DNA from: Oceanobacter mangrovi
Lineage (GTDB): Bacteria; Pseudomonadota; Gammaproteobacteria; Pseudomonadales; Oceanobacteraceae
Assembly: GCF_019740315.1 (NCBI RefSeq)
Contig: NZ_JAHXZR010000007.1
Location: 186,001 to 250,000, forward strand
Length of the DNA: 64,000 nt
Direction: 5' to 3'
The notes under the pieces were generated by a model. That model was given only the letters and a program-made list of their open reading frames with translations, did no database searches and had not been told where the DNA came from. Below, piece by piece: positions 46,720 to 55,578 of the stretch; the first letter of the stretch is position 1, and each line of letters begins with the position of its first letter. A program made the translations under genes and the position numbers.

Positions 46720-47717
46720 TGTACGAACTGATTCGCAAGGCGCTGATCATTGTGCTGTGTTTGCTGCTCAGCAAACTGCTGCACCTGACCGTGTCGGTAT
46801 TTTTGGTGCTGTTTGGCATCGTGCTGGCCAGCACCACTTTCTCGAAGCACTTGTCGGATTTGCTGGCGCGCTTGCTGCCCTCAGTGGTCGCCACTCTGGC
46901 CGCCTTGCTGGTAAACGAATTTTTCAGCAGCCACCCGTTTGTAATCTGGACCTGTGCCGTGGTCTATTTCGACCACGTCCGGCGCTACGCCACCAACAAC
47001 CTCAAACTGCGTCAGGCGGTGCTGCCGCTGTTTCTGATTATCTTTGTCTGTACCTATCACAACAGCGAGCTGTACAAGGATGCCATCCCGTCGATGGTGT
47101 GGGATCTGGTGCTCAGCGCATTGCTTGCGGCACTGGTAGCGAGCGCTGTTAACCACCTGATGCCGATTAAGGTCGATGTTCCCAGGGCTACCGTGATAAC
47201 AATTCCGGTAGCCGGTGCTGACCGCCTGAAACTGCTGTTGCTGGTTGGTGGCGGGCTGGCCTTTATCATGATCAATGAGGTCACCACCGCCGTGTTCTGT
47301 CTGGTGCCACTGATCACTTCGGCAATCCAACCGACCAACGCCCATATGAAAAACCACACCAAAGAGAAGATTCTGGCGCAAATCGGCGGCTGTAGCCTGG
47401 CCCTGTTGGCGTCGGCGATTTATTCCGGCACTGAAGTCAACGTCTTCACCTATACATTGGTGTCCTTCCTGCTGGTGTACCTGCTGCTGTACTGGGGCCA
47501 CTATTCCGAACCCGGCGACCGCGCCATTCACGCCGACGCCCTGATGGGCTTCCTGATCCCCTACCAGCTGTACGTCGCCCATAACGGCAATGACTTTGGC
47601 TTTGTCTCCATCACCTTACGAGCGGTCGAGCTGGCTATTGCACTGATGATTATTTACGTCGCCGCCCACTGGCTGGATTTGCTGGAACAGCGGCGCGGCA
47701 AACCCAAACCCGCTTAA
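46719..47717 (+). CDS. DUF2955/FUSC-like inner-membrane efflux protein
   Basis: A 332-aa polytopic membrane protein (about eight hydrophobic segments, some in pairs). It has an internal repeat: an N-terminal module around LLLSKLLHLTVSVFLVLFGIVLASTT and a second around LLVGGGLAFIMINEVTTAVFCLVPL. A soluble region with a charged loop ends in a LEQRRGKPKP tail. This type of protein always accompanies an HlyD adaptor, as in AaeB/FUSC-type aromatic-acid pumps. Its start lies within the HlyD stop codon. Substrate unproven. Confidence 0.75.
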   Translation: MYELIRKALIIVLCLLLSKLLHLTVSVFLVLFGIVLASTTFSKHLSDLLARLLPSVVATLAALLVNEFFSSHPFVIWTCAVVYFDHVRRYATNNLKLRQAVLPLFLIIFVCTYHNSELYKDAIPSMVWDLVLSALLAALVASAVNHLMPIKVDVPRATVITIPVAGADRLKLLLLVGGGLAFIMINEVTTAVFCLVPLITSAIQPTNAHMKNHTKEKILAQIGGCSLALLASAIYSGTEVNVFTYTLVSFLLVYLLLYWGHYSEPGDRAIHADALMGFLIPYQLYVAHNGNDFGFVSITLRAVELAIALMIIYVAAHWLDLLEQRRGKPKPA

Positions 47718-47767
47718 TTGCAAACGAAAGAGATTGCATACAATGCTGTTATCAACGCAATCATCTA

Positions 47768-47799
47768 TTGATTAATGCCCATCGAACGATGGCAATCAA
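47768..47799 (+). terminator. Hairpin downstream of the efflux operon
   Basis: The inverted repeat TTGATT...GCCCATCG / CGATGGC...AATCAA lies about 50 bases after the DUF2955 stop. It has no clear T run, so it may be a transcription-factor site instead. Confidence 0.4.
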
Positions 47800-47891
47800 T
47801 CGATTACATTTCATTACTTGGGTACTATTCCTCCTGCCCGTTTCTCTAACATCTGACAGAAACTTACGGATTTAAAAAGGAATATTAAAGG

Positions 47892-48374
47892 ATGAAACTG
47901 AACAGGATTCTCGCCGCCACAGCTCTGGCTGCAACTACTCTTTCCGCTCCAACCCATGCTGCAGGCGACAGCCGGATTGCCTTGAACGCAGGAATTTCAA
48001 ACTTTACCGCCGGATTAGGACTGGGGATGGAAGTCCATCTAACGGACAAGTTCGCTCTCTCTGCCGGAGCTGGCACCCTGGGCAGTCTGGTTGTTGGATC
48101 ACTTTATTATGTGAATGGCTATAACAGGGGTCTGTATCTGGGCGCCGGTTACGGTGTTGTCGAGAAGTCGGAAACCCGGGTCAATGACAACTGGGAAACA
48201 CAGAAACTCAAGGGCGCTATTGGTGTAGTTGGCTACAAACTGACACTTGCCAACGATAACTACTGGCGATTTGGTGGTGGACTGGTCAAACGTCTGGACG
48301 ATGACAAATATGATCCCGAAGACGATAAAAAGCTGCGGATGGCCATGGATATAACCTTTGGTCACCGCTTCTGA
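47892..48374 (+). CDS. Small outer-membrane beta-barrel protein (unknown)
   Basis: A 160-aa protein with a signal peptide (about 1-23, AAATALAATTLSAPTHAA). Alternating beta-strands such as AGLGLGMEVHLTDKFALSAG and GLYLGAGYGVV suggest an eight-strand outer-membrane barrel of the OmpW/Opa-like size, ending in Phe (ITFGHRF). I do not recognise the family. It is separated by one base from the LRR-kinase gene, hence probably co-transcribed and translationally coupled with it. Confidence 0.7.
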   Translation: MKLNRILAATALAATTLSAPTHAAGDSRIALNAGISNFTAGLGLGMEVHLTDKFALSAGAGTLGSLVVGSLYYVNGYNRGLYLGAGYGVVEKSETRVNDNWETQKLKGAIGVVGYKLTLANDNYWRFGGGLVKRLDDDKYDPEDDKKLRMAMDITFGHRF

Positions 48375-48375
48375 T

Positions 48376-49572
48376 ATGCACTCCCTTGCCCAACTTCGCA
48401 GCGGTCAGCTGGCCGATACCACTCGCCTGAAACTGTCGGAAAATCTCGATGAATTTCCGGCTGAAATCTATAGCTTGACCGATACCCTCGAAGTACTGGA
48501 CCTGTCTGGCAATCGCCTCCGCGATTTGCCAGACGACCTGCATCGTTTCAGCAAACTCAAAATCCTGTTTGCCTCCGACAACCAGTTCGAGCATCTGCCA
48601 GAAGGCCTTGGTCGCTGTGTTTCATTGACCATGGTCGGCTTCAAGCACAACCGGATTCGCACGATTTCACCAACCTGCCTGCCACCCAATATTCGCTGGC
48701 TGATTCTGACCGACAACTGCATCGAACAACTGCCAGATAACTTCGGCGAACGGAGACAGCTGGAAAAACTCATGCTGGCCGGCAACCGCCTGACCGAACT
48801 GCCGCGCAGCATCAACCAACTCGACAAGCTGGGGCTGCTGCGAATCTCCGCCAACCAGCTACAGCAGTTTCCCGATCAGCTGTTAGATCTGCCAAAACTG
48901 GCCTGGCTGGCGTTTGCCGGTAATCCGTTCTGCCCTGCTCACGAAGCCCACAACGACATTATCACCATCAGCCATGAGCAACTGACGGTCGGCGAAGTAC
49001 TGGGGCGCGGAGCCTCTGGTTTGATTTCCAAAGCCCATTGGTCTGCTGCGGCTGACACAGCTCCGGCAGGAACTGCGCAGGAATTCGCCATCAAGGTATT
49101 TCATGGCGGCATTACCAGCGATGGCTACCCGCAAGATGAACTGGACGCCTGCCTGTCAATCGCGCCGCACCCGAATCTGGTGACGGCACTGGCACAGGTA
49201 CATAACCCCAACGGTCTGCTGATGAAACTGATCCCGGATGACTACCGCAATCTTGGCCAGCCGCCCAGCCTCGACAGCTGCACCCGCGACACCTTTAGCC
49301 TGCAGCAGTCTTGCAGCCGTGAATTGGCTGACGGCCTGATCCAGCAAATGACCAGCCTGGTCGAACATCTGGAAGCCGCCCGGCTCTGCCATGGCGACCT
49401 CTACGCCCATAACACATTGATTAACAACGACGGCCATCTGCTGTTTGGGGATTTTGGCGCCGCTTCGCGTTATCACAACCTGAACACGGAACAACAAGCC
49501 GGGATTCGCCGAATCGAACGACGGGCGTTGGAGTATTTTGTGGAAGACGTTGAGAGCTTGATCCGCAAGTAG
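48376..49572 (+). CDS. Leucine-rich-repeat protein kinase
   Basis: A 398-aa cytoplasmic protein. The N-terminal half (about 20-190) carries six to seven bacterial-type leucine-rich repeats (for example LEVLDLSGNRLRDLPDDL, LEKLMLAGNRLTELPRSI). The C-terminal half is a eukaryotic-type kinase: glycine loop GRGASGLISKAHW, Lys in FAIKVFHGG, HGDLYAHN catalytic loop and FGDFGAA metal motif. Substrates are unknown. It is one base after a beta-barrel gene. Related LRR-kinases occur in pseudomonads, poorly characterised. Starts ATG at 48376. Confidence 0.85.
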   Translation: MHSLAQLRSGQLADTTRLKLSENLDEFPAEIYSLTDTLEVLDLSGNRLRDLPDDLHRFSKLKILFASDNQFEHLPEGLGRCVSLTMVGFKHNRIRTISPTCLPPNIRWLILTDNCIEQLPDNFGERRQLEKLMLAGNRLTELPRSINQLDKLGLLRISANQLQQFPDQLLDLPKLAWLAFAGNPFCPAHEAHNDIITISHEQLTVGEVLGRGASGLISKAHWSAAADTAPAGTAQEFAIKVFHGGITSDGYPQDELDACLSIAPHPNLVTALAQVHNPNGLLMKLIPDDYRNLGQPPSLDSCTRDTFSLQQSCSRELADGLIQQMTSLVEHLEAARLCHGDLYAHNTLINNDGHLLFGDFGAASRYHNLNTEQQAGIRRIERRALEYFVEDVESLIRK

Positions 49573-49600
49573 GGTGTAATAGCCGAAGGCGTATTACACC
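49573..49600 (+). terminator. Hairpin repeat after the LRR-kinase
   Basis: GGTGTAATAGCC / GGCGTATTACACC, with a GAA loop, lies immediately after the kinase stop. It can act as a terminator. Its appearance suggests a dispersed intergenic repeat. Confidence 0.5.
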
Positions 49601-49711
49601 GCAGTATGGTCTGTCTGGCATTGATCCCACCGCGACACCCCACCTTAAAATCTGGATAATGGCGGCCAGTTTTTACGTCCCAGTGTTTCACCTCTCAACC
49701 CGGTGCCTCTC

Positions 49712-51925
49712 ATGCAAATCAAGGTCAACTTTCTCGATAACCTGCGGCTGGATGCCAAATTCGATGACTTCACGGTCATTGCCGACCAGCCGATCCGGTA
49801 CAAGGGAGATGGCTCGGCACCGGGTCCGTTCGATTATTTTCTGGCATCGTCGGCCATGTGTGCGGCCTATTTTGCCAAGATGTACTGTCAGTCACGCGGC
49901 ATTCCGACCGAAGACCTGCGGCTGGTGCAGAACAATATTGTTGACCCGGAAGACCGCTACAAGCAGACCTTCCGGATTCAGCTGGAGCTGCCGGAAGGCA
50001 TTTCCGAAAAGGACCGGCTGGGCATTTTGCGTTCGATGGAACGTTGCACGGTTAAACGGGTGATCCAGAACGGGCTGGATTTTGATATTCAGGTGGTTAA
50101 CGACCTGCAGGATTCAAACGCCCTGTTGGAAGGTTTTGATGACGTTTTTTCCGGAGAACGCGAAACCTTTATCGAAGGCAAGGACGTACCGCTGGAGCAG
50201 ACCATCGCCAAAATGACTGGCCTGCTGGCTGATCTGGGTATGAAGATCGAGGTGGCGTCCTGGCGTAATATTGTGCCGAACGTTTGGTCACTGCATATTC
50301 GCGATGCCGATTCGCAGATGTGTTTTACCAACGGCAAGGGGGCCAGTAAGGAAAGCGCGCTGGCATCGGCGCTGGGTGAATTCCTTGAACGTCTGAACTG
50401 CAACTTCTTCTACAACGACCAGTTCTTTGGTGAAGAAATCGCTAACGCCGAGTTCGTCCATTACCCGAACGAACAGTGGTTCCAGCCGGGCCCGAACGAC
50501 GAACTGCCAGAAGAGATTCTGGACGAGTACTGCCTCGATATTTACAACGCCGATGGCGAGCTGCAAGGCTCACACCTGTTCGATACCAACTCCGGTCGTA
50601 CTGACCGCGGAATCGTATCACTGCCGTTTGTGCGCCAGTCCGACGGCGAAACCGTTTATTTTCCATCTAACCTGATCGAAAACCTGTTCCTCAGCAACGG
50701 CATGAGCGCTGGTAATACCCATGCCGAAGCCCAGGTTCAGTGTTTGTCAGAGATTTTCGAACGAGCAGTCAAACGCCAGATTCTGGAAGAAGAGCTGACC
50801 CTGCCGGATATGCCACAGGAGTATATCGACCGTTACCCGGGCATTGTTGCGGGCATCCAGGAACTGGAACAACAAGGCTTTCCGGTGCTGGTGAAAGATG
50901 CTTCTCTGGGCGGTATGTACCCGGTGATGTGTGTGACCCTGATGAACCCGCGCACCGGTGGTGTATTTGCATCTTTTGGAGCACATCCAAGCTTTGAAGT
51001 GGCACTCGAACGATCACTGACCGAACTGCTGCAAGGCCGCAGTTTTGAAGGCCTGAACGACCTGCCACAACCAACCTTCGACAGCATGGCGGTAACCGAG
51101 CCAAACAACTTTGTTGAACACTTCATCGACTCCACCGGGCTGGTGAGCTGGAAATTTTTCAGCGCCAAAGCCGATTTCGACTTTATTGACTGGGACTACT
51201 CTTCCGAGCTGGAAGACCGTAAAGCCAAATCTGCAGAAGAAGCCGAGACTCTGTTCGGCATTCTGGAAGAAATGGGGCTGGAAACCTACATGGCCGAGTA
51301 CGAAGAACTCGGCGTACCGGCCTGCCGGATTCTGGTGCCAGGCTACTCCGAGATCTATCCGGTTGAAGACCTGATTTACGACAACACCAACAAGTCTCTG
51401 GCCTACCGCGAAGACATTCTTAACCTGCATCGTCTTAACGACAAACAGCTGACGGCGCTGGTCGAACGCCTGGAAGACAGCGATGAAGATGACTACACCA
51501 AGATCATCACCCTGATTGGCGTTGAATTTGACGATAATACGGTCTGGGGCCAGCTCACGATCCTTGAGCTGAAACTGCTGATCTATCTGGCGCTGGAACG
51601 TCAGCAAGACGCCAAGGAACTGCTGGAAATGTTCCTGCAATTCAATGACAACACCGTCGATCGTGGTCTGTTCTATCAGGCGTTGAATTGTGTGCTGGAA
51701 GTGGTGCTCGACGATGACCAGGATATCGCCGATTACCTGCCGAACTTCCGTCGCATGTTTGGTGACGAACGTATCAACGCAGCGGTTGGTTCAGTTACCG
51801 GCGCGATTCGTTTCCACGGTCTGGAGCCAACCGACATGCAGCTGCAAGGTCTCGACAAGCACCAGCGACTGATCAACAGCTACAAGAAACTGCACGCAGC
51901 ACGGGCCAAAGCGGCGGGCTTGTAA
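49712..51925 (+). CDS. ycaO: OsmC-YcaO fusion protein
   Basis: A 737-aa protein. The N-terminal OsmC domain (about 1-135) has both redox cysteines (SSAMCAAY and MERCTVK) of peroxide-reducing OsmC/Ohr proteins. The YcaO ATP-dependent domain occupies about 165-560; it contains GKGASKESALASALGEFLERLN and NGMSAGNTHAEAQVQCLSEIFERAVK, ATP-contacting segments. The C-terminal helical part (about 590-737) matches that of E. coli YcaO. E. coli YcaO affects RimO-dependent methylthiolation of ribosomal protein S12. It is not beside peptide precursors, so azole peptide synthesis is unlikely. The ATG at 49712 is preferred to an upstream GTG. Confidence 0.9.
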   Translation: MQIKVNFLDNLRLDAKFDDFTVIADQPIRYKGDGSAPGPFDYFLASSAMCAAYFAKMYCQSRGIPTEDLRLVQNNIVDPEDRYKQTFRIQLELPEGISEKDRLGILRSMERCTVKRVIQNGLDFDIQVVNDLQDSNALLEGFDDVFSGERETFIEGKDVPLEQTIAKMTGLLADLGMKIEVASWRNIVPNVWSLHIRDADSQMCFTNGKGASKESALASALGEFLERLNCNFFYNDQFFGEEIANAEFVHYPNEQWFQPGPNDELPEEILDEYCLDIYNADGELQGSHLFDTNSGRTDRGIVSLPFVRQSDGETVYFPSNLIENLFLSNGMSAGNTHAEAQVQCLSEIFERAVKRQILEEELTLPDMPQEYIDRYPGIVAGIQELEQQGFPVLVKDASLGGMYPVMCVTLMNPRTGGVFASFGAHPSFEVALERSLTELLQGRSFEGLNDLPQPTFDSMAVTEPNNFVEHFIDSTGLVSWKFFSAKADFDFIDWDYSSELEDRKAKSAEEAETLFGILEEMGLETYMAEYEELGVPACRILVPGYSEIYPVEDLIYDNTNKSLAYREDILNLHRLNDKQLTALVERLEDSDEDDYTKIITLIGVEFDDNTVWGQLTILELKLLIYLALERQQDAKELLEMFLQFNDNTVDRGLFYQALNCVLEVVLDDDQDIADYLPNFRRMFGDERINAAVGSVTGAIRFHGLEPTDMQLQGLDKHQRLINSYKKLHAARAKAAGL

Positions 51926-51934
51926 AACCCATGA

Positions 51935-51958
51935 CGTCCCCACTGGAGTGTGGGGACG
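51935..51958. terminator. Convergent terminator between ycaO and the photolyase gene
   Basis: The stem CGTCCCCAC / GTGGGGACG with a 6-base loop is followed by AAAACT on the plus strand, between two convergent stops. Confidence 0.65.
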
Positions 51959-51999
51959 AAAACTCCAACACTTGCCAATACAGCTCTGGTTTAACGGAC

Positions 52000-53529
52000 C
52001 TACAACTCATCCAGATGAGCCAGTAGCCACTCTGCCCTATCCCACAGCGCCTGTTTCCTGTCGTCCTTTTGTTTTTCCAGATTGCGGTAAATCATGCTCA
52101 TGCGGTGATTGCCCTGGAACAGCTCCTTGTGACGCATGATGAAATGCCAGTAGAGGCTGTTGAACGGGCAGCTGTCGTGGTCGCTGGCCGTTTTGACGTT
52201 ATAACGGCAGCCACTGCAATAGTCGGACATTTTGTGAATATAGTTGCCGGATGCCGCATAGGGCTTGCTACCCAGATAACCGCCGTCGGCGTGCATCACC
52301 ATGCCGAGAGTATTCGGCAATTCAACCCAGTCGAAGGCGTCGGCATAGACAGCCAGATACCAGTCGCAAATCTGTTTGGGTTTAACGCCTGCCAGTAAGG
52401 CGAAGTTACCGGTCACCATCAGCCGCTGAATATGGTGGGCGTAGGCATGCTCGAACGTGTTGCGGAATGCTTCACTCATGCATTTCATGCCAGTCTGGCC
52501 ATCCCAGTAATAACGCGGCAAGTCGCGCACATTGCCGAGCCGGTTCTGTTCGGCATAGTCCGGCATGTGCCGCCAATAAATTCCCCGCACATATTCTCGC
52601 CAGCCAATGATCTGGCGGATAAAACCTTCTACTGCATTCAGCGGAGCAGCACCGCTCCGCCAGGCTTGCTCAGCCGCTTCACACACCTCTAGAGCGGTCA
52701 GCAGTCCAACATTCAGATACGGCGACAGCAAACTGTGAAACATAAAGTCGGCGCCACTGCTCATGGCGTCCTGATAGTCGCCAAAGTAGGGTAAACGCTG
52801 CTGCAGAAAATGTTCTAACGCCTGTCTGGCCTGCGCCCGGGTAGTGCCCCAGCGGAAGTCATCGAGGTTACCCGGATGATCAGCGAATTCCTGTTTCACC
52901 AACGTCAGTACCTCTCGGTCAATCTCATCGCGCTGGAATGTCAGTGGTGCGGGCAAGGGGGGCTGACCGTCGTAGCGCTGGCGGTTGGCCGCATCAAAAT
53001 TCCATTTGCTGCCCACCGGCTGTTCGCCTTCCATTAACAGGCCGGTTTTACGACGCATCTCGCGATAGAAATATTCCATCCGAAGCTGCTTCTTGCCCTC
53101 AGCCCAGCGGCCAAATTCGGTGCTGTCACAGACAAAACGGTCATCGGCATAAACCTGCACCGGAATTCCCAGCTGCGCCGACCATTGATTGTCCATCGCT
53201 TGCTGCAGACGGTATTCACCGCACTGGGTCAACACCAGTTCGCTGGCGCCACTTTGCTGCATGGCTTGCTGCACCACCTCCAGCAGGCTTTGGCAGTTCG
53301 ATTGGCTGTCATAGTGATGGTATTGAACACGCCAGCCAGACTGTTGCAGCTGACAGGCAAAGTGACGCATGGCCGAAAAGATAAAAGCGATTTTCTGCTG
53401 GTGATGGCGGACGTAGCTGGCTTCATCACGGACTTCTGCCAGCAGGATCAGGTCCGTTTGTTTGGCAAGCACTCTCAGACTGGCCAACTGGCTGGATAGC
53501 TGGTCGCCGAGGACCAAACCGATTTTCAC
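52000..53529 (-). CDS. FeS-type photolyase/cryptochrome family protein
   Basis: A 509-aa flavoprotein of the bacterial FeS-BCP/CryPro group, such as PhrB of Agrobacterium, a (6-4) photolyase. The N-terminal Rossmann-like lumazine-antenna domain begins IGLVLGDQLS. The C-terminal catalytic domain holds four cysteines for a [4Fe-4S] cluster: Cys in PKQICDWYL, two in DYCSGCRYN and one in DSCPFN. The family stretch RYYWDGQTGMKCMSEAF is present. Light-driven repair of (6-4) lesions is the likely role. The start is a GTG. Confidence 0.93.
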   Translation of the reverse strand: MKIGLVLGDQLSSQLASLRVLAKQTDLILLAEVRDEASYVRHHQQKIAFIFSAMRHFACQLQQSGWRVQYHHYDSQSNCQSLLEVVQQAMQQSGASELVLTQCGEYRLQQAMDNQWSAQLGIPVQVYADDRFVCDSTEFGRWAEGKKQLRMEYFYREMRRKTGLLMEGEQPVGSKWNFDAANRQRYDGQPPLPAPLTFQRDEIDREVLTLVKQEFADHPGNLDDFRWGTTRAQARQALEHFLQQRLPYFGDYQDAMSSGADFMFHSLLSPYLNVGLLTALEVCEAAEQAWRSGAAPLNAVEGFIRQIIGWREYVRGIYWRHMPDYAEQNRLGNVRDLPRYYWDGQTGMKCMSEAFRNTFEHAYAHHIQRLMVTGNFALLAGVKPKQICDWYLAVYADAFDWVELPNTLGMVMHADGGYLGSKPYAASGNYIHKMSDYCSGCRYNVKTASDHDSCPFNSLYWHFIMRHKELFQGNHRMSMIYRNLEKQKDDRKQALWDRAEWLLAHLDEL

Positions 53530-53584
53530 GTTGTTTTAATCCCGTATCGATATTGCATCAGTTTTGTACAGGATTTATAGCAAA

Positions 53585-55435
53585 TCAGGTAGAAGGATCA
53601 AATTCCTTTGAATCCGGGTCGGCCAGCCAGTCGGCGCAGACATAACGATTGCGGCCCGCCTCCTTGGCCTTGTAGAGCGCCTTGTCAGCCAGTTCCAGTG
53701 CCTGTTCCGGGTGATCCTGCTCATTGGTATAAAGTGCGATACCAATACTGCAGGTCACCGGGATCGAATCCATACCGACGTCTATCGGCATAATCCGCAA
53801 GGCTCGCAAGATACGTTTGGCGACTGCTTCGGCCTGCGCCAGCTCCTCACAGTTAACCAGTGCCACAAACTCTTCGCCGCCGTAACGGTACAGCAGGTCA
53901 CCGTGACGCAAACAGGCGTGCACCCGCCGTACAAAGCTGGTGAGTACGGTATCACCAACTCCGTGGCCATATTTGTCGTTGACCCGTTTGAAGTGATCAA
54001 TATCCAGCATCAACATCGCCATTGAAGTACCTGAACGGACCCCGAAGCGCGCCAACTCTTCCATCCGTTTGTCGAACGCCTTGCGGTTCTGGGATTTGGT
54101 TAGGCTGTCGATGGTGACTTCCTCGATCAGCCGATCCATGCGACTGGCAAGCTTGTCAATCCGAACCATCACGGCACCCAGATACAGTACGCCGTCGATG
54201 TAGTGCTTGCTGACGGAAATCACCATCGGCACCTTTTCGCCGTGGCGGTCAACGCCGTAGATGCGTTCCGGATCGTCCATGGTCAAACGTTCAACCGAGC
54301 TGTCATGGATGGTGTTCTGCAGAATAATATCGTGGCGCTGACGTGATTCCTGCGGCAAAAATTCGCGCAGATTCATGTTTTTCATTTCGGCCACACTCCA
54401 GCCGAAAAAAACCGCCGCGCCAGCGTTGGCATCCAGGACATCACCCTGCTCGTTAAACCACATCACGCCAGCCTGCTCGGACTCCCACACCAGTGACATC
54501 CGAATTTCTGCTTCTTTCAATGCCCGTTTCTGACGGGTGACTTCGTCATACCATTCATCACGCCGCGTCGCACTGCGTATCAGGCTCACAACGATCACCA
54601 AAAAGGCAATAAAGGCAAAAATCGACACCGCAAAACCGGCGTCTATCCACTGAAAAGACACCAGTCGCTGCAAAACCATCCCAAATACCATGGGAACAGC
54701 AACAATCAGCAGCAATGAGTTACGCAAAAAACGACCACCTTCGGTGTTCCGGAACAGGATTTCCTGCAAGGGGCCATGCTGGAATTTCATCGAAGCAGCA
54801 AAAAAGAACGCCAGAAAACCAAGGCAGGTATGTATCGCCATCGACTCAAACGGCCGGGTCTCGAACAAAGAGTCAGGGGAATAGACGTAAGCAAACAGGC
54901 CGATCAGCGGAGCTGCAACGCCCGCCATCAGCACCAGATTAAACAGAATGGAATCTCGTAGCGGCAAGGCAGCATTTTCGCCTTGCGGGCTGGCATCACG
55001 AAGTCGTACACGTCTGCTCAGCAACAACAGTGTGACACCCGCCATGAAAGCACTGAACGCCGTCGCCAGCGATGGCCTGCCAGGTTCAAGCTGACTGATA
55101 TCGTCGCGGACAAAAAACTGGTCAATGCCAAGGCTGTTCCCCAGCCAGTACTCAATCAGAGTCGTAACACTGAAATACAACAGGATGGTCGCCACCACGG
55201 TGGTACCAATTGCCAGTCGATACAGCACAGCCAACAAGCCGGAACTGCATAGAAACAGGAACAGTGCGGTATTGAATTTCATACTGGGGAAGCCCGGCAA
55301 CACCGTGGTCACCTGAAACCAGCCACCCAACCAGCCAACCATAACCACAGTCGCCAGCAGCAGCAGCATGATGGCGATCAGCTGGATCAGCAAGCGCCCG
55401 GGGGCTGTGATTGTGCGGCGTGGTGCACGGCTCAT
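53585..55435 (-). CDS. Membrane-bound PAS-GGDEF diguanylate cyclase
   Basis: A 616-aa protein. The N-terminal membrane part has about eight helices (residues 14-300), including an internal acidic loop. A PAS-like domain follows (about 310-420, MVFNEQGDVLDANAGAAVFFGWS-like) and then the GGDEF domain (about 440-600). The active site is YRYGGEEFVALV, with an RxxD inhibitory site (RHGD) five residues upstream, so it is a feedback-controlled cyclase. The ATG at 55433-55435 is used; a longer frame lacks the family start. No operon partner is evident. Confidence 0.9.
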   Translation of the reverse strand: MSRAPRRTITAPGRLLIQLIAIMLLLLATVVMVGWLGGWFQVTTVLPGFPSMKFNTALFLFLCSSGLLAVLYRLAIGTTVVATILLYFSVTTLIEYWLGNSLGIDQFFVRDDISQLEPGRPSLATAFSAFMAGVTLLLLSRRVRLRDASPQGENAALPLRDSILFNLVLMAGVAAPLIGLFAYVYSPDSLFETRPFESMAIHTCLGFLAFFFAASMKFQHGPLQEILFRNTEGGRFLRNSLLLIVAVPMVFGMVLQRLVSFQWIDAGFAVSIFAFIAFLVIVVSLIRSATRRDEWYDEVTRQKRALKEAEIRMSLVWESEQAGVMWFNEQGDVLDANAGAAVFFGWSVAEMKNMNLREFLPQESRQRHDIILQNTIHDSSVERLTMDDPERIYGVDRHGEKVPMVISVSKHYIDGVLYLGAVMVRIDKLASRMDRLIEEVTIDSLTKSQNRKAFDKRMEELARFGVRSGTSMAMLMLDIDHFKRVNDKYGHGVGDTVLTSFVRRVHACLRHGDLLYRYGGEEFVALVNCEELAQAEAVAKRILRALRIMPIDVGMDSIPVTCSIGIALYTNEQDHPEQALELADKALYKAKEAGRNRYVCADWLADPDSKEFDPST

Positions 55436-55578
55436 GCAGAGATGATCTCCATCGTTTCGTTCCAGTATAGGTCGAAACAAGAACAGACATCGTTGCCTGG
55501 CGGATTTTGATACAGCCCGGCTACTGCACGATGGGACCAGAGCGCCACTCAAGGGTAGCGGCGGTAGTCGACTGCTTG

